DNA of 46,708 nt. It comes from Nitrosopumilaceae archaeon (GTDB taxonomy: Archaea; Thermoproteota; Nitrososphaeria; Nitrososphaerales; Nitrosopumilaceae). Positions 17,395-25,077 of this stretch are shown here, piece by piece. Both the position numbers and the translations under genes were made by a program. Below the pieces are notes generated by a model, which was not told the DNA's origin, did no database searches, and saw nothing but the letters and a program-made list of their open reading frames with translations. The stretch is from positions 1 to 46,708 of the forward strand of contig JAHELB010000009.1 of the NCBI GenBank assembly GCA_024644385.1, in the 5' to 3' direction. Each line of letters opens with the position of its first letter. Positions within the stretch are counted from its first letter, which is position 1.

Positions 17395-17670
17395 CTATTC
17401 GGTTTCTAGTATTAATTTATAACATTTTTCAATTTCTTCCTTTTTAATATGTGATATTTTTTCAATATCTTCAAGAGTAATTTTTTTTGGATTTACTTGT
17501 GATACTGCATAAAAACATACTGCTGCTATCAAGTAAAAGGATTCATACTTGAAGGGATTCTTAGCCAATAAATCCAAATGTAAATTCTCGGCATTAATGA
17601 CTTCTGCCTCATCTAGGTTAAATTCTTCTTGGAATTTTTTATAGATAGTAATTTTATCCTGACGTTTCAA
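17395..17670 (-). CDS. Small protein resembling one TFB cyclin repeat
   Basis: Helical protein of 91 residues. From residue about 35 the sequence (KNPFKYESFYLIAAVCFYAV, then KKITLEDIEKISHIKKEEIE and KCYKLIL) follows the pattern of the last helices of the second cyclin repeat of TFB: an alanine/tyrosine-rich helix, a short loop, then an HTH-like pair. The TFB in this window has APNGIAAAYLYVASVLL and RDVSSIAGVTEVTIRNRCKE at the same places. It lacks the zinc ribbon and first repeat. It could be a regulator made from a TFB fragment; this is inference from pattern only. It has its own start at ATG 17670. Confidence 0.6.
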   Translation of the reverse strand: MKRQDKITIYKKFQEEFNLDEAEVINAENLHLDLLAKNPFKYESFYLIAAVCFYAVSQVNPKKITLEDIEKISHIKKEEIEKCYKLILETE

Positions 17671-17904
17671 GCTTTTAGTTGAACCAGCCTGAGTTATGAA
17701 TAATTAACTGTTCAAAAACTCCACCCATTCTTTTAAATTCTTTTAATATTTTTATTATTTTTATGCGAAATCAAGTCCCGCTAACTATGTTTTGAGGATA
17801 GATTGTGCTTGATTTTTCAGAATTTTTAACTTGTTAAGAAAACATATTACAAAAGATCCGCTTTAAGTATAGTTTTGTTGTAAACCATTTGGCGATAGAG
17901 AGAA

Positions 17905-18069
17905 TTGAATATTAGAAGTAAAACCCTAGCATGTGAAATAAATAATGTAGTACAAAATGCAATCGATGAGGGCCGTAATCGTCTAAATGATGAGGAGGCT
18001 AATCATATAATCCATATTAGTCAAAAGCTAGTTCAAGATTATGTAAAAGAATTGGAAAATCTTTCATAG
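17905..18069 (+). CDS. Possible 54-aa helical protein
   Basis: An open frame from TTG 17905 to TAG at 18069 codes for 54 residues, MNIRSKTLACEINNVVQNAI onward, ending YVKELENLS. It is highly helical and charged, with an amphipathic pattern. An in-frame stop at 17896 leaves TTG as the only usual start. A TATA-like TTTAAGTATAG lies about 36 bp upstream, which would leave a leader of about 10 nt. The codon usage and composition look coding, but the evidence is modest and no family is recognised. Confidence 0.45.
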   Translation: MNIRSKTLACEINNVVQNAIDEGRNRLNDEEANHIIHISQKLVQDYVKELENLS

Positions 18070-18188
18070 CTAAATTAAACTTTAATCCGCTTTCATCAAA
18101 TCAAATTTGTATTTTCAAAAGGGCATTAAAATTTTTTTATGGATAAAGGAGATTATTAAAACCAAAAATAAGGTAAAAAAAATATTGT

Positions 18189-18503
18189 TTATTGAGGATT
18201 TACATCCATTTTTCCAAATTTTCCCTTGGTTAAGGAAACTTCGTCTCTAAATGAATTGGTATATCCATTTGTAATCACAACCGTATCTCCTACATTTACC
18301 GCTTTGATATCGTCTCCCCAAAGGGTGAGCTTAACTTCATCATTTTCGGTTTCTCCGTCGGATATTACTGCATCACATACATCAATGGTTCCTCCACTTT
18401 TGAGGTTGACAGTTCTTGGTTCTCCCATGCTCTTTACGATGCCCCTGGTATTAATCCCACTTCGCATGTTTTTCACTTGTGAAATTGGTTGGGTTTCTTC
18501 CAT
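18189..18503 (-). CDS. OB-fold nucleic-acid-binding protein (RPA/SSB-like)
   Basis: Protein of 104 residues consisting of a single OB fold like the DNA-binding domain of archaeal RPA or SOSS-B type single-strand-binding proteins: INTRGIVKSMGEPRTV, then DAVISDGET, VKLTLWGDDIKAVNVGDTVV and ITNGYTNSF. The LTLWGDD...GDTV pattern is diagnostic for this group. The start is placed at ATG 18503 rather than the in-frame ATG at 18527, since a TTTTAA element lies about 28 bp upstream. It probably protects or processes single-stranded DNA or RNA; no zinc finger is present. Confidence 0.75.
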   Translation of the reverse strand: MEETQPISQVKNMRSGINTRGIVKSMGEPRTVNLKSGGTIDVCDAVISDGETENDEVKLTLWGDDIKAVNVGDTVVITNGYTNSFRDEVSLTKGKFGKMDVNPQ

Positions 18504-18655
18504 ACTAATTTGACAAAAACCACACAATTAAAAGCTTTGAAAATAATTTTTAGGTAATAGTTTTAACTACATTTTAGCGATCAAAACCCAATCCAAATAT
18601 GTTACAAAAAATAACTTGCATAATTTCTTTAGTATTTCAAAATCCCAAATAGAAA

Positions 18656-18671
18656 AATATCGGTCGATATT
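18656..18671. promoter_or_regulatory. Perfect 7-bp dyad at the tRNA-Leu promoter
   Basis: AATATCG-gt-CGATATT ends 10 bp before the tRNA. It covers the place expected for the TATA box (AAAATATCGG). It may be an operator or a chance palindrome in AT-rich DNA. Confidence 0.35.
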
Positions 18672-18681
18672 GAATTTCAAT

Positions 18682-18781
18682 GCAGGGGTATCGAAGCCCG
18701 GTCAACCGAGAAGGACTCAAGATCCAAAAATAGGAAATCCTTTCTCTTAGGAGTTCGTGGGTTCAAATCCCACCTCCTGCA
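18682..18781 (+). tRNA. tRNA-Leu (anticodon CAA) with 15-nt intron
   Basis: The cloverleaf can be folded: acceptor GCAGGGG pairs with CTCCTGC (one G-T wobble), D-arm TCG/CGA, anticodon stem AAGGA/TCCTT, loop CTCAAGA with anticodon CAA at 18718-18720, a long variable arm (TCTCTTAGGAGTTC, type II, as in Leu) and T-arm GTGGG-TTCAAAT-CCCAC. A 15-nt intron (18722-18736) sits at the canonical 37/38 position, where archaeal bulge-helix-bulge introns are cut. The exact boundary is ambiguous by one base. Discriminator A at 18781; CCA is not encoded. Confidence 0.93.
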
Positions 18782-18816
18782 TTCAAATTCTTTTGATTTT
18801 AAAAATTTTCTAAAAA

Positions 18817-18939
18817 TTATGCGGTGACTGTTTTGACTTTGGATACGGAGTGATTTAAAATTTTCTTGTGTAATTTTGCAACTTCTTCGTTTTTAAAAGA
18901 AAGATTACATCTAAAACACTTCCAAGCAACCTCAGACAC
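18817..18939 (-). CDS. 40-aa C2H2-type zinc-finger protein
   Basis: A short frame from GTG 18939 to TAA (complement of 18817-18819) codes for MSEVAWKCFRCNLSFKNEEV and then AKLHKKILNHSVSKVKTVTA. The pattern C-x2-C-x12-H-x5-H is a classical single zinc finger. A TATA box (CTTATAAG at 18962-18969) is centred about 27 bp upstream of the GTG, which makes this a leaderless gene and supports the start. Similar tiny fingers are numerous in thaumarchaea. Likely a nucleic-acid or protein-binding module; function unknown. Confidence 0.7.
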   Translation of the reverse strand: MSEVAWKCFRCNLSFKNEEVAKLHKKILNHSVSKVKTVTA

Positions 18940-18961
18940 AATTCCACTTAGGGATAAATTC

Positions 18962-18969
18962 CTTATAAG
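18962..18969 (-). promoter_or_regulatory. TATA box of the 40-aa zinc-finger gene
   Basis: CTTATAAG is centred about 27 bp upstream of the GTG at 18939 on the minus strand, consistent with leaderless transcription. Confidence 0.5.
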
Positions 18970-19123
18970 GATATTGAACGATCTTTCCAAAAAAATATGA
19001 AAAATTGATCAAGGTTTGTGATTTATGAAATTTTTTGAAAATTTATTGTCTTTCTTTAATTTTTCATTTGTATTAGAAAACCAAGGGTTTAGAAACAAAA
19101 TAATTAAAATCTAAGTACGTAAA

Positions 19124-19744
19124 ATGGCTGATCTTTTCGAAATCTTCGGAGAATTAGGGTATTTTGGAATTTTTTTAGTGTTGATTGGAATTAATGCATC
19201 TCCTATTCTTATGCCTCCAAGTTGGATAGTGTTAACATCATTTTATCTGCTTGACCCAAGTTTGAATATACTTGTACTTTCCGTAGTAGGGGCCACTGGA
19301 TCTACTATTGGAAGATATTTTTTAAAAAAATTCAGTGGATTATTTAGGAAGTTTGTTGGAGCGGAGCAAAAATCTAACCTTGATATTATTGGTGATTATC
19401 TTAACAGAAAAAAATTTGGATATGCTATTGCTTCCTTTCTTTTTGGTGCAACACCTCTTCCAAGCAATATGCTATTTATTACATACGGGTTGATGAAAGC
19501 AAAAAGTTTTGGAATTTACCTTGGATTTTGGGTTGGGCGTATTTTATCCTACGCTGTTATGATATATTTTGGAAACGCAGTTTTAAAACCATTTTTAGAA
19601 ATTTTTGAAGATCGCATTTTAGGTATTTTATTTGTCGATGTGCTTGGAATTATTATGATTATCTTCTTTGCTTCCATCGATTGGTCTCTTTTAATCACTC
19701 AGAAAAAATTAAAATTTACAAGGCCCAAATTCTGGAGATTATAA
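19124..19744 (+). CDS. DedA/VTT-like membrane protein
   Basis: Membrane protein of 206 residues resembling the DedA/SNARE-associated (VTT) superfamily: several hydrophobic helices, a re-entrant glycine-rich segment VVGATGSTIGRYFLKKFSG near 63-81 and the FLFGATPLPSNMLFITYGLM segment near 106-125 corresponding to the conserved GRF.P..R region of DedA, with proline and glycine kept. Members move lipids across the membrane or affect membrane homeostasis; a specific substrate cannot be given. The stop is immediately followed by the HD hydrolase gene start, so the two genes are probably co-transcribed. Confidence 0.75.
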   Translation: MADLFEIFGELGYFGIFLVLIGINASPILMPPSWIVLTSFYLLDPSLNILVLSVVGATGSTIGRYFLKKFSGLFRKFVGAEQKSNLDIIGDYLNRKKFGYAIASFLFGATPLPSNMLFITYGLMKAKSFGIYLGFWVGRILSYAVMIYFGNAVLKPFLEIFEDRILGILFVDVLGIIMIIFFASIDWSLLITQKKLKFTRPKFWRL

Positions 19745-20365
19745 ATGGAAGTTATCGAATCACTTCAAAAACAAGTTAAATTATTTATGAAAAATGATCC
19801 TGCACACGACTTTAGCCATATTTTGAGAGTTTTTAAAAATGCCCAAAAGTTATGTAAAACGGAAAAAGGAAATGAAAAACTTGTGTTAAGTGCTGTACTT
19901 CTTCATGATATCGTGTCGTTTCCAAAATCAGATAAACGATCCAAATTATCCTCTCTTCAAAGTGCTAAAAAAGCGGAGAAAATACTAAAAAAACTAAATT
20001 TCACATATAAAGAAATTCAAATCGTTTCAGATGCAATTCGGGATCATAGTTTCACAAGAGGAAAAACCCCTCACACTCTTGAAGGAAAAATTTTACAGGA
20101 TGCAGATAGACTTGATGCCATTGGTGCAATAGGGGTTGCTAGAGTTTTTGCAGTGGGAGGTTCCGAAAAAAGGGCATTTTACAATAATGCGGATCCCTTT
20201 TGTAAAACTCGTATTCCGGATGATAAAATATGGACACTAGATCATTTTTATCAGAAACTTTTGAAACTCGAAACTTTGATGAATACTAAATCTGGAAAAA
20301 TTGAAGCCAGAAAGAGAACAAAATTTTTGAAAAACTTTCTAAACGAATTCAAGAAAGAAATATGA
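19745..20365 (+). CDS. HD-domain metal-dependent phosphohydrolase
   Basis: Protein of 206 residues of the YedJ-like HD family. Metal ligands are visible: HDFSHILRVF near 21-30 (first His and HxxR), LLHDIVSF near 57 (the HD pair), IRDHSF near 99, and ILQDADRLDAIGAIGVARVF near 118 (the distal Asp and the family signature). It begins directly after the stop of the membrane protein. Substrates of this subfamily are nucleotides or phosphomonoesters; the true one is unknown. Confidence 0.85.
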   Translation: MEVIESLQKQVKLFMKNDPAHDFSHILRVFKNAQKLCKTEKGNEKLVLSAVLLHDIVSFPKSDKRSKLSSLQSAKKAEKILKKLNFTYKEIQIVSDAIRDHSFTRGKTPHTLEGKILQDADRLDAIGAIGVARVFAVGGSEKRAFYNNADPFCKTRIPDDKIWTLDHFYQKLLKLETLMNTKSGKIEARKRTKFLKNFLNEFKKEI

Positions 20366-20369
20366 TTCT

Positions 20370-20681
20370 TTATCCATAATCTACATACCTGTGGTATCTT
20401 TTCTCTACTTCTTGGTTTAACCCTCCAGAGATTTTTTTGATTTCTTCACTTTTTCTAAAATCAATATATTTTTGGATTTCACTGAATTTTTCCTCCTTTG
20501 GATAGGAATTAAAGACATTTTCAACCATTTTAAAATACTCTATTGTTTTTTCACGAAATTCTTCTGGAGTTGGATTTTTTATTCTATTTATTCTAAACCA
20601 AATAGATGCCCAGCTACAGCCAATTACATGAGGTAATAAATCAAATGCCCTTTGAATCTCAAACCTTTCGTCATTTCTCAT
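20370..20681 (-). CDS. Hypothetical protein at the end of the hemA-hemB operon
   Basis: Soluble helical protein of 103 residues with a start codon overlapping the hemB stop by 4 bp (ATGA), so translation is coupled to hemB. The sequence (RFEIQRAFDLLPHVIGCSWA, NPTPEEFREKTIEYFKMVEN) is all-helical with a single cysteine and two histidines; no domain is recognised. The linkage to hemB suggests a role near tetrapyrrole synthesis, but this is only context. Confidence 0.65.
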   Translation of the reverse strand: MRNDERFEIQRAFDLLPHVIGCSWASIWFRINRIKNPTPEEFREKTIEYFKMVENVFNSYPKEEKFSEIQKYIDFRKSEEIKKISGGLNQEVEKRYHRYVDYG

Positions 20682-21658
20682 GATTCTTGAAGAAATTTTG
20701 CTGCCAATTTTGCAAAGTATGTTACTATCATATCCGCACCTGCTCTTTTTATGGAGTAAAGTATTTCTTCGGTAATTTCTTTTTCATTTACCCATCCTTG
20801 TAAAACTGCTCCTTTGACCAGAGCATATTCACCTGAAACGCTATATGCTGCCACAGGAATATTAAATTGTCTTTTTGTTTCTGCAATCAAATCCAAATAA
20901 GATAACGCAGGTTTAATCATTACAATATCTACTCCCTCGTTGATGTCCATTTCGACCTCCCTTATTGCTTCTCTAGAATTGGTAAATGGAACCTGGTATG
21001 TTTTTCGATCTCCAAATTTTGGTGCACATTCTGCAGCATCTCTAAAGGGTGAATAAAAAGAAGAACGATGTTTCGCTGAGTGTGACATTATTGAAACATC
21101 TGTAAATCCATTATCGTCCAAAGCCTTTCGTAACGTTGCAACTTGCCCATCCATCATAGCTGATGGAGATACGGTATCAACACCCATTTTTGCTTGGCTA
21201 ATCGCAATTTTTGCCAATGTTTCAATACTTGAGTCGTTATCAATTTTATTTCCATGAATAATCCCGCAATGGCCTGAAGTTGTGTACTGACATAAGCAAA
21301 CGTCTGCCATTATTACCATCTTGTCCCCAAAATTTGTTCGAATTTGAGAAATTGCTTTTTGAATTATCCCATTTTCATCATATGCCGAAGAACCTACATC
21401 ATCTTTTTTTGATGGAATTCCAAACAACATAATTGCCGGAATGTTCAAATCAGAAATTGCTCCCACTTCATCATTAAGGTCATCTAGTGGAAGCCTTTCA
21501 ATTTCTGGCATGGATTCAATTTTAACTCGAGATTTAAGATCCTCCTGAACAAATACTGGACAAATCAAATCCTTTGGAGTAAGGACAGTCTCTTGAACAA
21601 GGTTTCTCATTTTGTCCGAAGTTCTTAATCTACGAAGACGTCTAGTTGGAAATGACAT
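20678..21658 (-). CDS. hemB: Delta-aminolevulinic acid dehydratase (porphobilinogen synthase)
   Basis: Condenses two 5-aminolevulinates to porphobilinogen. The 326 residues include the zinc-binding cysteine loop DVCLCQYTTSGHCG near 119-132 (three cysteines kept, so a zinc enzyme), the first Schiff-base region SHSAKHRSSFYSPFRDA with its lysine near 197, and the second lysine in MIKPALSYLD near residue 248. It follows hemA by 41 bp in the operon precorrin-2 dehydrogenase-hemA-hemB-orf103. Confidence 0.96.
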   Translation of the reverse strand: MSFPTRRLRRLRTSDKMRNLVQETVLTPKDLICPVFVQEDLKSRVKIESMPEIERLPLDDLNDEVGAISDLNIPAIMLFGIPSKKDDVGSSAYDENGIIQKAISQIRTNFGDKMVIMADVCLCQYTTSGHCGIIHGNKIDNDSSIETLAKIAISQAKMGVDTVSPSAMMDGQVATLRKALDDNGFTDVSIMSHSAKHRSSFYSPFRDAAECAPKFGDRKTYQVPFTNSREAIREVEMDINEGVDIVMIKPALSYLDLIAETKRQFNIPVAAYSVSGEYALVKGAVLQGWVNEKEITEEILYSIKRAGADMIVTYFAKLAAKFLQES

Positions 21659-21699
21659 ATTGAAATTCTATTCGAGCAAAATATAATCCTAGTCTATCC

Positions 21700-22956
21700 T
21701 TAATCTTGTTTGTTATAGTCAAACAACTCACTTGCCATTTCCAATAAATCTGACTTTCCTTTTTCTGAGGCCTTTCTGATGTTATTCATGGGCGTAGAAA
21801 CTATACTCTCAACCAATGCTTTAGTAAGTTCCTCAATAATTTTGATTCTTTTTTCATCTTTTTCATCTAACATGATGAGCGCCTTTTCTAATTCTTTTTG
21901 GCGAAGCGAATCAATATTTTTGAATACATCTTTTACTAGTGGTTCTGCATCTAAGCGTTTCATCGAAGCCTCCAATACGATAACTTCCTCATTAATTATA
22001 TTTTCAACTGTTTTTACCTTGTTTAATCGTGCTTTCATATTTTTTTCTACCATTTCGGCTATTTGGTCTAGATTCATCAATTTTATTCCTCCGATGGTTG
22101 CTACTCTTTCATCTACAGTTCTAGGATTGGATAAATCTAAGATCATCATTCCGTTTTTCCTTTTTTCAACTGCTTTTATTATTCTCTCAAAGGTTACAAG
22201 AAAATAAGGTGCAGTGGTTGCTACAAATAAAACGTCATAATTTTCAAAACCTGACAAAACCTTCTCAAATTTTATCGCTCGTCCCCCCATTGCATCACAA
22301 AATGCTTGAGATCTTTCCAAAGTTCTACTTGTGACCACAAAATCATAACCTCTCCTTTTAAGAGATTTTGCAACCAAAGTTGATACCTCACCTGTCCCGA
22401 TTAACAAAATTTTCTTTAATTTTAATTCATCAATATTTTCTTCAGCCAATTTTACTGCAATTGACCCAACTGAAATTCCTCCTTGACTTATTCCACTGGA
22501 ATTTCTTATTCTTGTGCCAATTCTAATTGCTTTATCAAATAAAGTATTAAGATGCTGACCTGATGCCTTTAGATTTCTTGCAGAGGTAATTGAATTTTTT
22601 ATTTGCCCAAGAATTTGCTCTTCTCCTAGGACCATGGAGTCTAATCCTGCCGTAAGTTTTAACAAATGATGAAAGGCCTTACCATTTTCCTCAATTTCTA
22701 AATTTTCTTCAAAAATTTCTTTATCTATCCCTGCCAAAGATGCCCAAATTTTTTTAATTTTTTCTTGATCCAAATTATTTGATTTTCCAAATAATTCAAT
22801 TCTATTACAGGTTTGAATTATTACACATTCGTCCAATTCTGAATTCTCTTTAAATCGTGAGTAAGCTTCCTCCATGTCTCTGATGGTAAATTTTTCTAGA
22901 ATATGGATTGGCGAATTACGAAAAGTCACCCGTGCATTAAAGATATTTTTGTTCAT
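21700..22956 (-). CDS. hemA: Glutamyl-tRNA reductase
   Basis: NADPH-dependent first step of the C5 pathway, reducing glutamyl-tRNA to glutamate-1-semialdehyde. It has the catalytic cysteine in VIIQTCNRIELFG near residue 49, the tRNA/substrate segment LTAGLDSMVLGEEQILGQIK, the Rossmann motif LLIGTGEVSTLVAKSL and the C-terminal helical dimerisation domain. The start is set at ATG 22956 (418 residues), whose ATGA overlaps the upstream stop; ATG 22962 would add two residues. Confidence 0.96.
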   Translation of the reverse strand: MNKNIFNARVTFRNSPIHILEKFTIRDMEEAYSRFKENSELDECVIIQTCNRIELFGKSNNLDQEKIKKIWASLAGIDKEIFEENLEIEENGKAFHHLLKLTAGLDSMVLGEEQILGQIKNSITSARNLKASGQHLNTLFDKAIRIGTRIRNSSGISQGGISVGSIAVKLAEENIDELKLKKILLIGTGEVSTLVAKSLKRRGYDFVVTSRTLERSQAFCDAMGGRAIKFEKVLSGFENYDVLFVATTAPYFLVTFERIIKAVEKRKNGMMILDLSNPRTVDERVATIGGIKLMNLDQIAEMVEKNMKARLNKVKTVENIINEEVIVLEASMKRLDAEPLVKDVFKNIDSLRQKELEKALIMLDEKDEKRIKIIEELTKALVESIVSTPMNNIRKASEKGKSDLLEMASELFDYNKQD

Positions 22957-23606
22957 TTCCATTTCCTCAATATTACATTGATACGGTTTTCAGCTTTTTT
23001 GAGTTTCCCTTCTTTTATTAACTGTTTAATTTCTTTATCTATCATGACATATTTCAAAAATTCCCTTCGACTTTTTTGAGTTTCAATTTTGCTTCTAGCA
23101 AGAGTCCTTGCGATCTCCTGAATTTTAATTTGGGCAATATCTTCTTTTGTGATTATTTCCTTGAATAATTTTTCTACTTGAATTCTAATCTTTTTTGACA
23201 TTGCTGGACTACGACCTCCTGTAAAAATTGCAATTTGAATTACATTTTCTAAATTAATTATTGCAGGATTTGAAAAGTCACTGTCCTTTGGATTATCTGC
23301 ACTATATGCAATAATTTTACTTTCTTTAGCACTATCAAGTATCTTTTGATTTAGGGCAGCATCGTTGGTAGTAGTAATAATCATATCGGGTTTTAATTTT
23401 AAAATAAATTTGGCATCTCTAATTTTTTGTTTAAAAAATTTAATTTTTTTTGTTTTTACCAATTTATTTATCGACAAGTTAACCGAATCACTTATCACCA
23501 AAATTTCACATTTTTGTTTTAGTAGTGAATTTATTCTTTTCTGAGCCTCCCTTCCACCACCAATGATTAGAATTTTTTTACCTTGTAAATTTAGATCAAC
23601 TATCAT
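22953..23606 (-). CDS. Precorrin-2 dehydrogenase (siroheme synthase N-terminal type)
   Basis: NAD-dependent oxidation of precorrin-2 to sirohydrochlorin. The 217-residue protein starts MIVDLNLQGKKILIIGGGRE, the Rossmann motif of the CysG-B/Met8p/SirC family, and has the DMIITTTNDAALNQKI segment, the YSADNPKDSDFSNPAII pattern and the IAIFTGGRSPAMSKKIR signature with the catalytic Asp region replaced as is common in archaea. It opens the operon and overlaps hemA by 4 bp. Whether it also chelates iron, as Met8p does, cannot be judged. CobA, which makes its substrate, is in the first tetrapyrrole cluster. Confidence 0.88.
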   Translation of the reverse strand: MIVDLNLQGKKILIIGGGREAQKRINSLLKQKCEILVISDSVNLSINKLVKTKKIKFFKQKIRDAKFILKLKPDMIITTTNDAALNQKILDSAKESKIIAYSADNPKDSDFSNPAIINLENVIQIAIFTGGRSPAMSKKIRIQVEKLFKEIITKEDIAQIKIQEIARTLARSKIETQKSRREFLKYVMIDKEIKQLIKEGKLKKAENRINVILRKWK

Positions 23607-23700
23607 TAATCAAAAAACCTTCGGTTTCTATTTATGTATTAAAATTTAATGCGTAAAATTCTAGCTACATTTTTAATTGAATGCACAAGTGATTTACTTA

Positions 23701-24726
23701 ATGAATTCCATGGATGAATTAGATAAAGAACTACTCAACGAGATCCAATGGACTTTCCCCCTTGTAACAAGACCATTTGATGCAATTGCGAAAAAATTTA
23801 ATTCTACTCCTGAAATCATTAAAGAACATCTAAACCGTCTTAAAAAAGATGGGATCCTTAGACAACTAAGTGCAATTTTTGATACACGAAAACTTGGGTA
23901 CACCAGTTCTCTTGTTGCTATGGAAATTGATCATGATCAACTAGAAAACGTAGCCAATCAAATTAACCGTCACCCTGGGGTGAGTCATAATTATGAACGT
24001 GATCATCAGTTTAACTTGTGGTTTACCCTGGCAGTTCCTCCAGGATCAGATTTGAAAACTGAAATTGACAAGTTCAAGGTTCTAAAGGGCATAAAAAAGA
24101 TAAGAATGCTTCCAACTTTGCAGTTATTCAAAATTGGTGTCAAACTTGACATGGTGGATGAAAAGAAACACGAAGTAGCTCCGACCGAAACAAAAAAATC
24201 CATTAAGCATGTAAAATTTGAACCCACCGAAGAAGACAAAGACTTTATCCGCGAATTACAAAAAGATATGGAAATTATAGATGAGCCTTTTGTAAAGGCT
24301 GCAAAAAATCTTGGAATTACCGAATCTGAATTATTTCAAAGGATGAAAAAGTATGAAGAAAACGGTGTAATGAGGAGGTTTGCTGCAATCTTGAGACATA
24401 GGCAAGTTGGATTTACAGCAAATGGAATGATAGTTTGGAAAGTTCCAAAGGACAGAATATCTGAAGTCGGTGAACAACTAGGTGCATTTCCACAGGTAAG
24501 TCATTGTTATGAACGGCCTACATATTCTGATTGGCCATATAATGTATTTTCAATGATTCATTGTAAAACTCATAATGAAGCCAATGAAATGGCAAAAGTC
24601 ATCCAAGATCAAATCAACGTTGATGACTATAAAATTCTCTTTAGCTCCCGTGAATTCAAGAAAACACGAGTAGAATATTTTGTTGAGAATTCCTTTAATA
24701 TTGAAGAGAAAATACCTGCATCCTAG
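23701..24726 (+). CDS. ahbAB: Fused siroheme decarboxylase AhbA-AhbB
   Basis: Two Lrp-like modules in tandem, matching siroheme decarboxylase subunits AhbA and AhbB, which remove two carboxyl groups from siroheme on the archaeal heme route. Module 1 (about residues 1-145) has LVTRPFDAIAKK, LRQLSAIFDTRKLGYTSSLV and SHNYERDHQFNLWFTLAVP; module 2 (about 185-335) has MRRFAAILRHRQVGFTANGM and SHCYERPTYSDWPYNVFSMI. The YER...W/F signatures are decarboxylase-specific, not those of amino-acid sensing regulators. Position 23677 (TTG) is an alternative start; MDELDKELL begins at 23710. It is divergent from the precorrin-2 dehydrogenase-hemA-hemB operon. Confidence 0.85.
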   Translation: MNSMDELDKELLNEIQWTFPLVTRPFDAIAKKFNSTPEIIKEHLNRLKKDGILRQLSAIFDTRKLGYTSSLVAMEIDHDQLENVANQINRHPGVSHNYERDHQFNLWFTLAVPPGSDLKTEIDKFKVLKGIKKIRMLPTLQLFKIGVKLDMVDEKKHEVAPTETKKSIKHVKFEPTEEDKDFIRELQKDMEIIDEPFVKAAKNLGITESELFQRMKKYEENGVMRRFAAILRHRQVGFTANGMIVWKVPKDRISEVGEQLGAFPQVSHCYERPTYSDWPYNVFSMIHCKTHNEANEMAKVIQDQINVDDYKILFSSREFKKTRVEYFVENSFNIEEKIPAS

Positions 24727-25061
24727 AACTCGTTCTCATCATGTCCCACAACATGAATAGTACAAAAATATTGATCATTCATGTTGCAGTAGTATAGGGA
24801 CTTGCCTCCGCACTCCTTACATGGCGGTTTTTCGTCTTGCTCTGAAAGTTTTGTGTGATATATTTTGCTTCTATTATTAATTGCTGAATTTTTGTAAATC
24901 CTTGTAAAATTTGTAAAATATTCTATCTCTCCAAGATTCAGAGGTTGCTGATTTTTAATTTTCTTAATAATTCCTTTCCACTTATCGTAATTTCCAATTT
25001 TAGCAAGTTGTATTCTTTCAATAATTTCAAGAGTTTTTTTTGAATCTATCAAGTCTTCCAT
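24723..25061 (-). CDS. Small protein with C-terminal zinc-binding cluster
   Basis: Protein of 112 residues; the N-terminal 75 residues are helical (EDLIDSKKTLEIIERIQLAK), the C-terminus carries PPCKECGGKSLYYCNMNDQY and FCTIHVVGHDENEF. The cysteines and histidines (CxxC, C, C, H, H) fit one zinc site or a pair. The last bases overlap the 3' end of ahbAB by 4 bp in convergent orientation. I do not recognise the family. Confidence 0.65.
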   Translation of the reverse strand: MEDLIDSKKTLEIIERIQLAKIGNYDKWKGIIKKIKNQQPLNLGEIEYFTNFTRIYKNSAINNRSKIYHTKLSEQDEKPPCKECGGKSLYYCNMNDQYFCTIHVVGHDENEF

Positions 25062-25077
25062 CTTTAAATTATTTTAC

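Noticed and set aside
17905-18069. Spo0E-like phosphatase similarity of the 54-aa protein
   Set aside because: The HISQKLVQDYV segment is reminiscent, but the required aspartate after SQxL is replaced by valine, and the match is too short.
21779-22207. 142-aa plus-strand open frame inside hemA
   Set aside because: Composition is that of reverse-complemented helical codons (Ser/Phe/Ile rich); hemA is certain.
23701-24726. Lrp/AsnC amino-acid-responsive regulator
   Set aside because: The modules have YER and W/F substrate-pocket signatures of siroheme decarboxylases and lie among heme genes.
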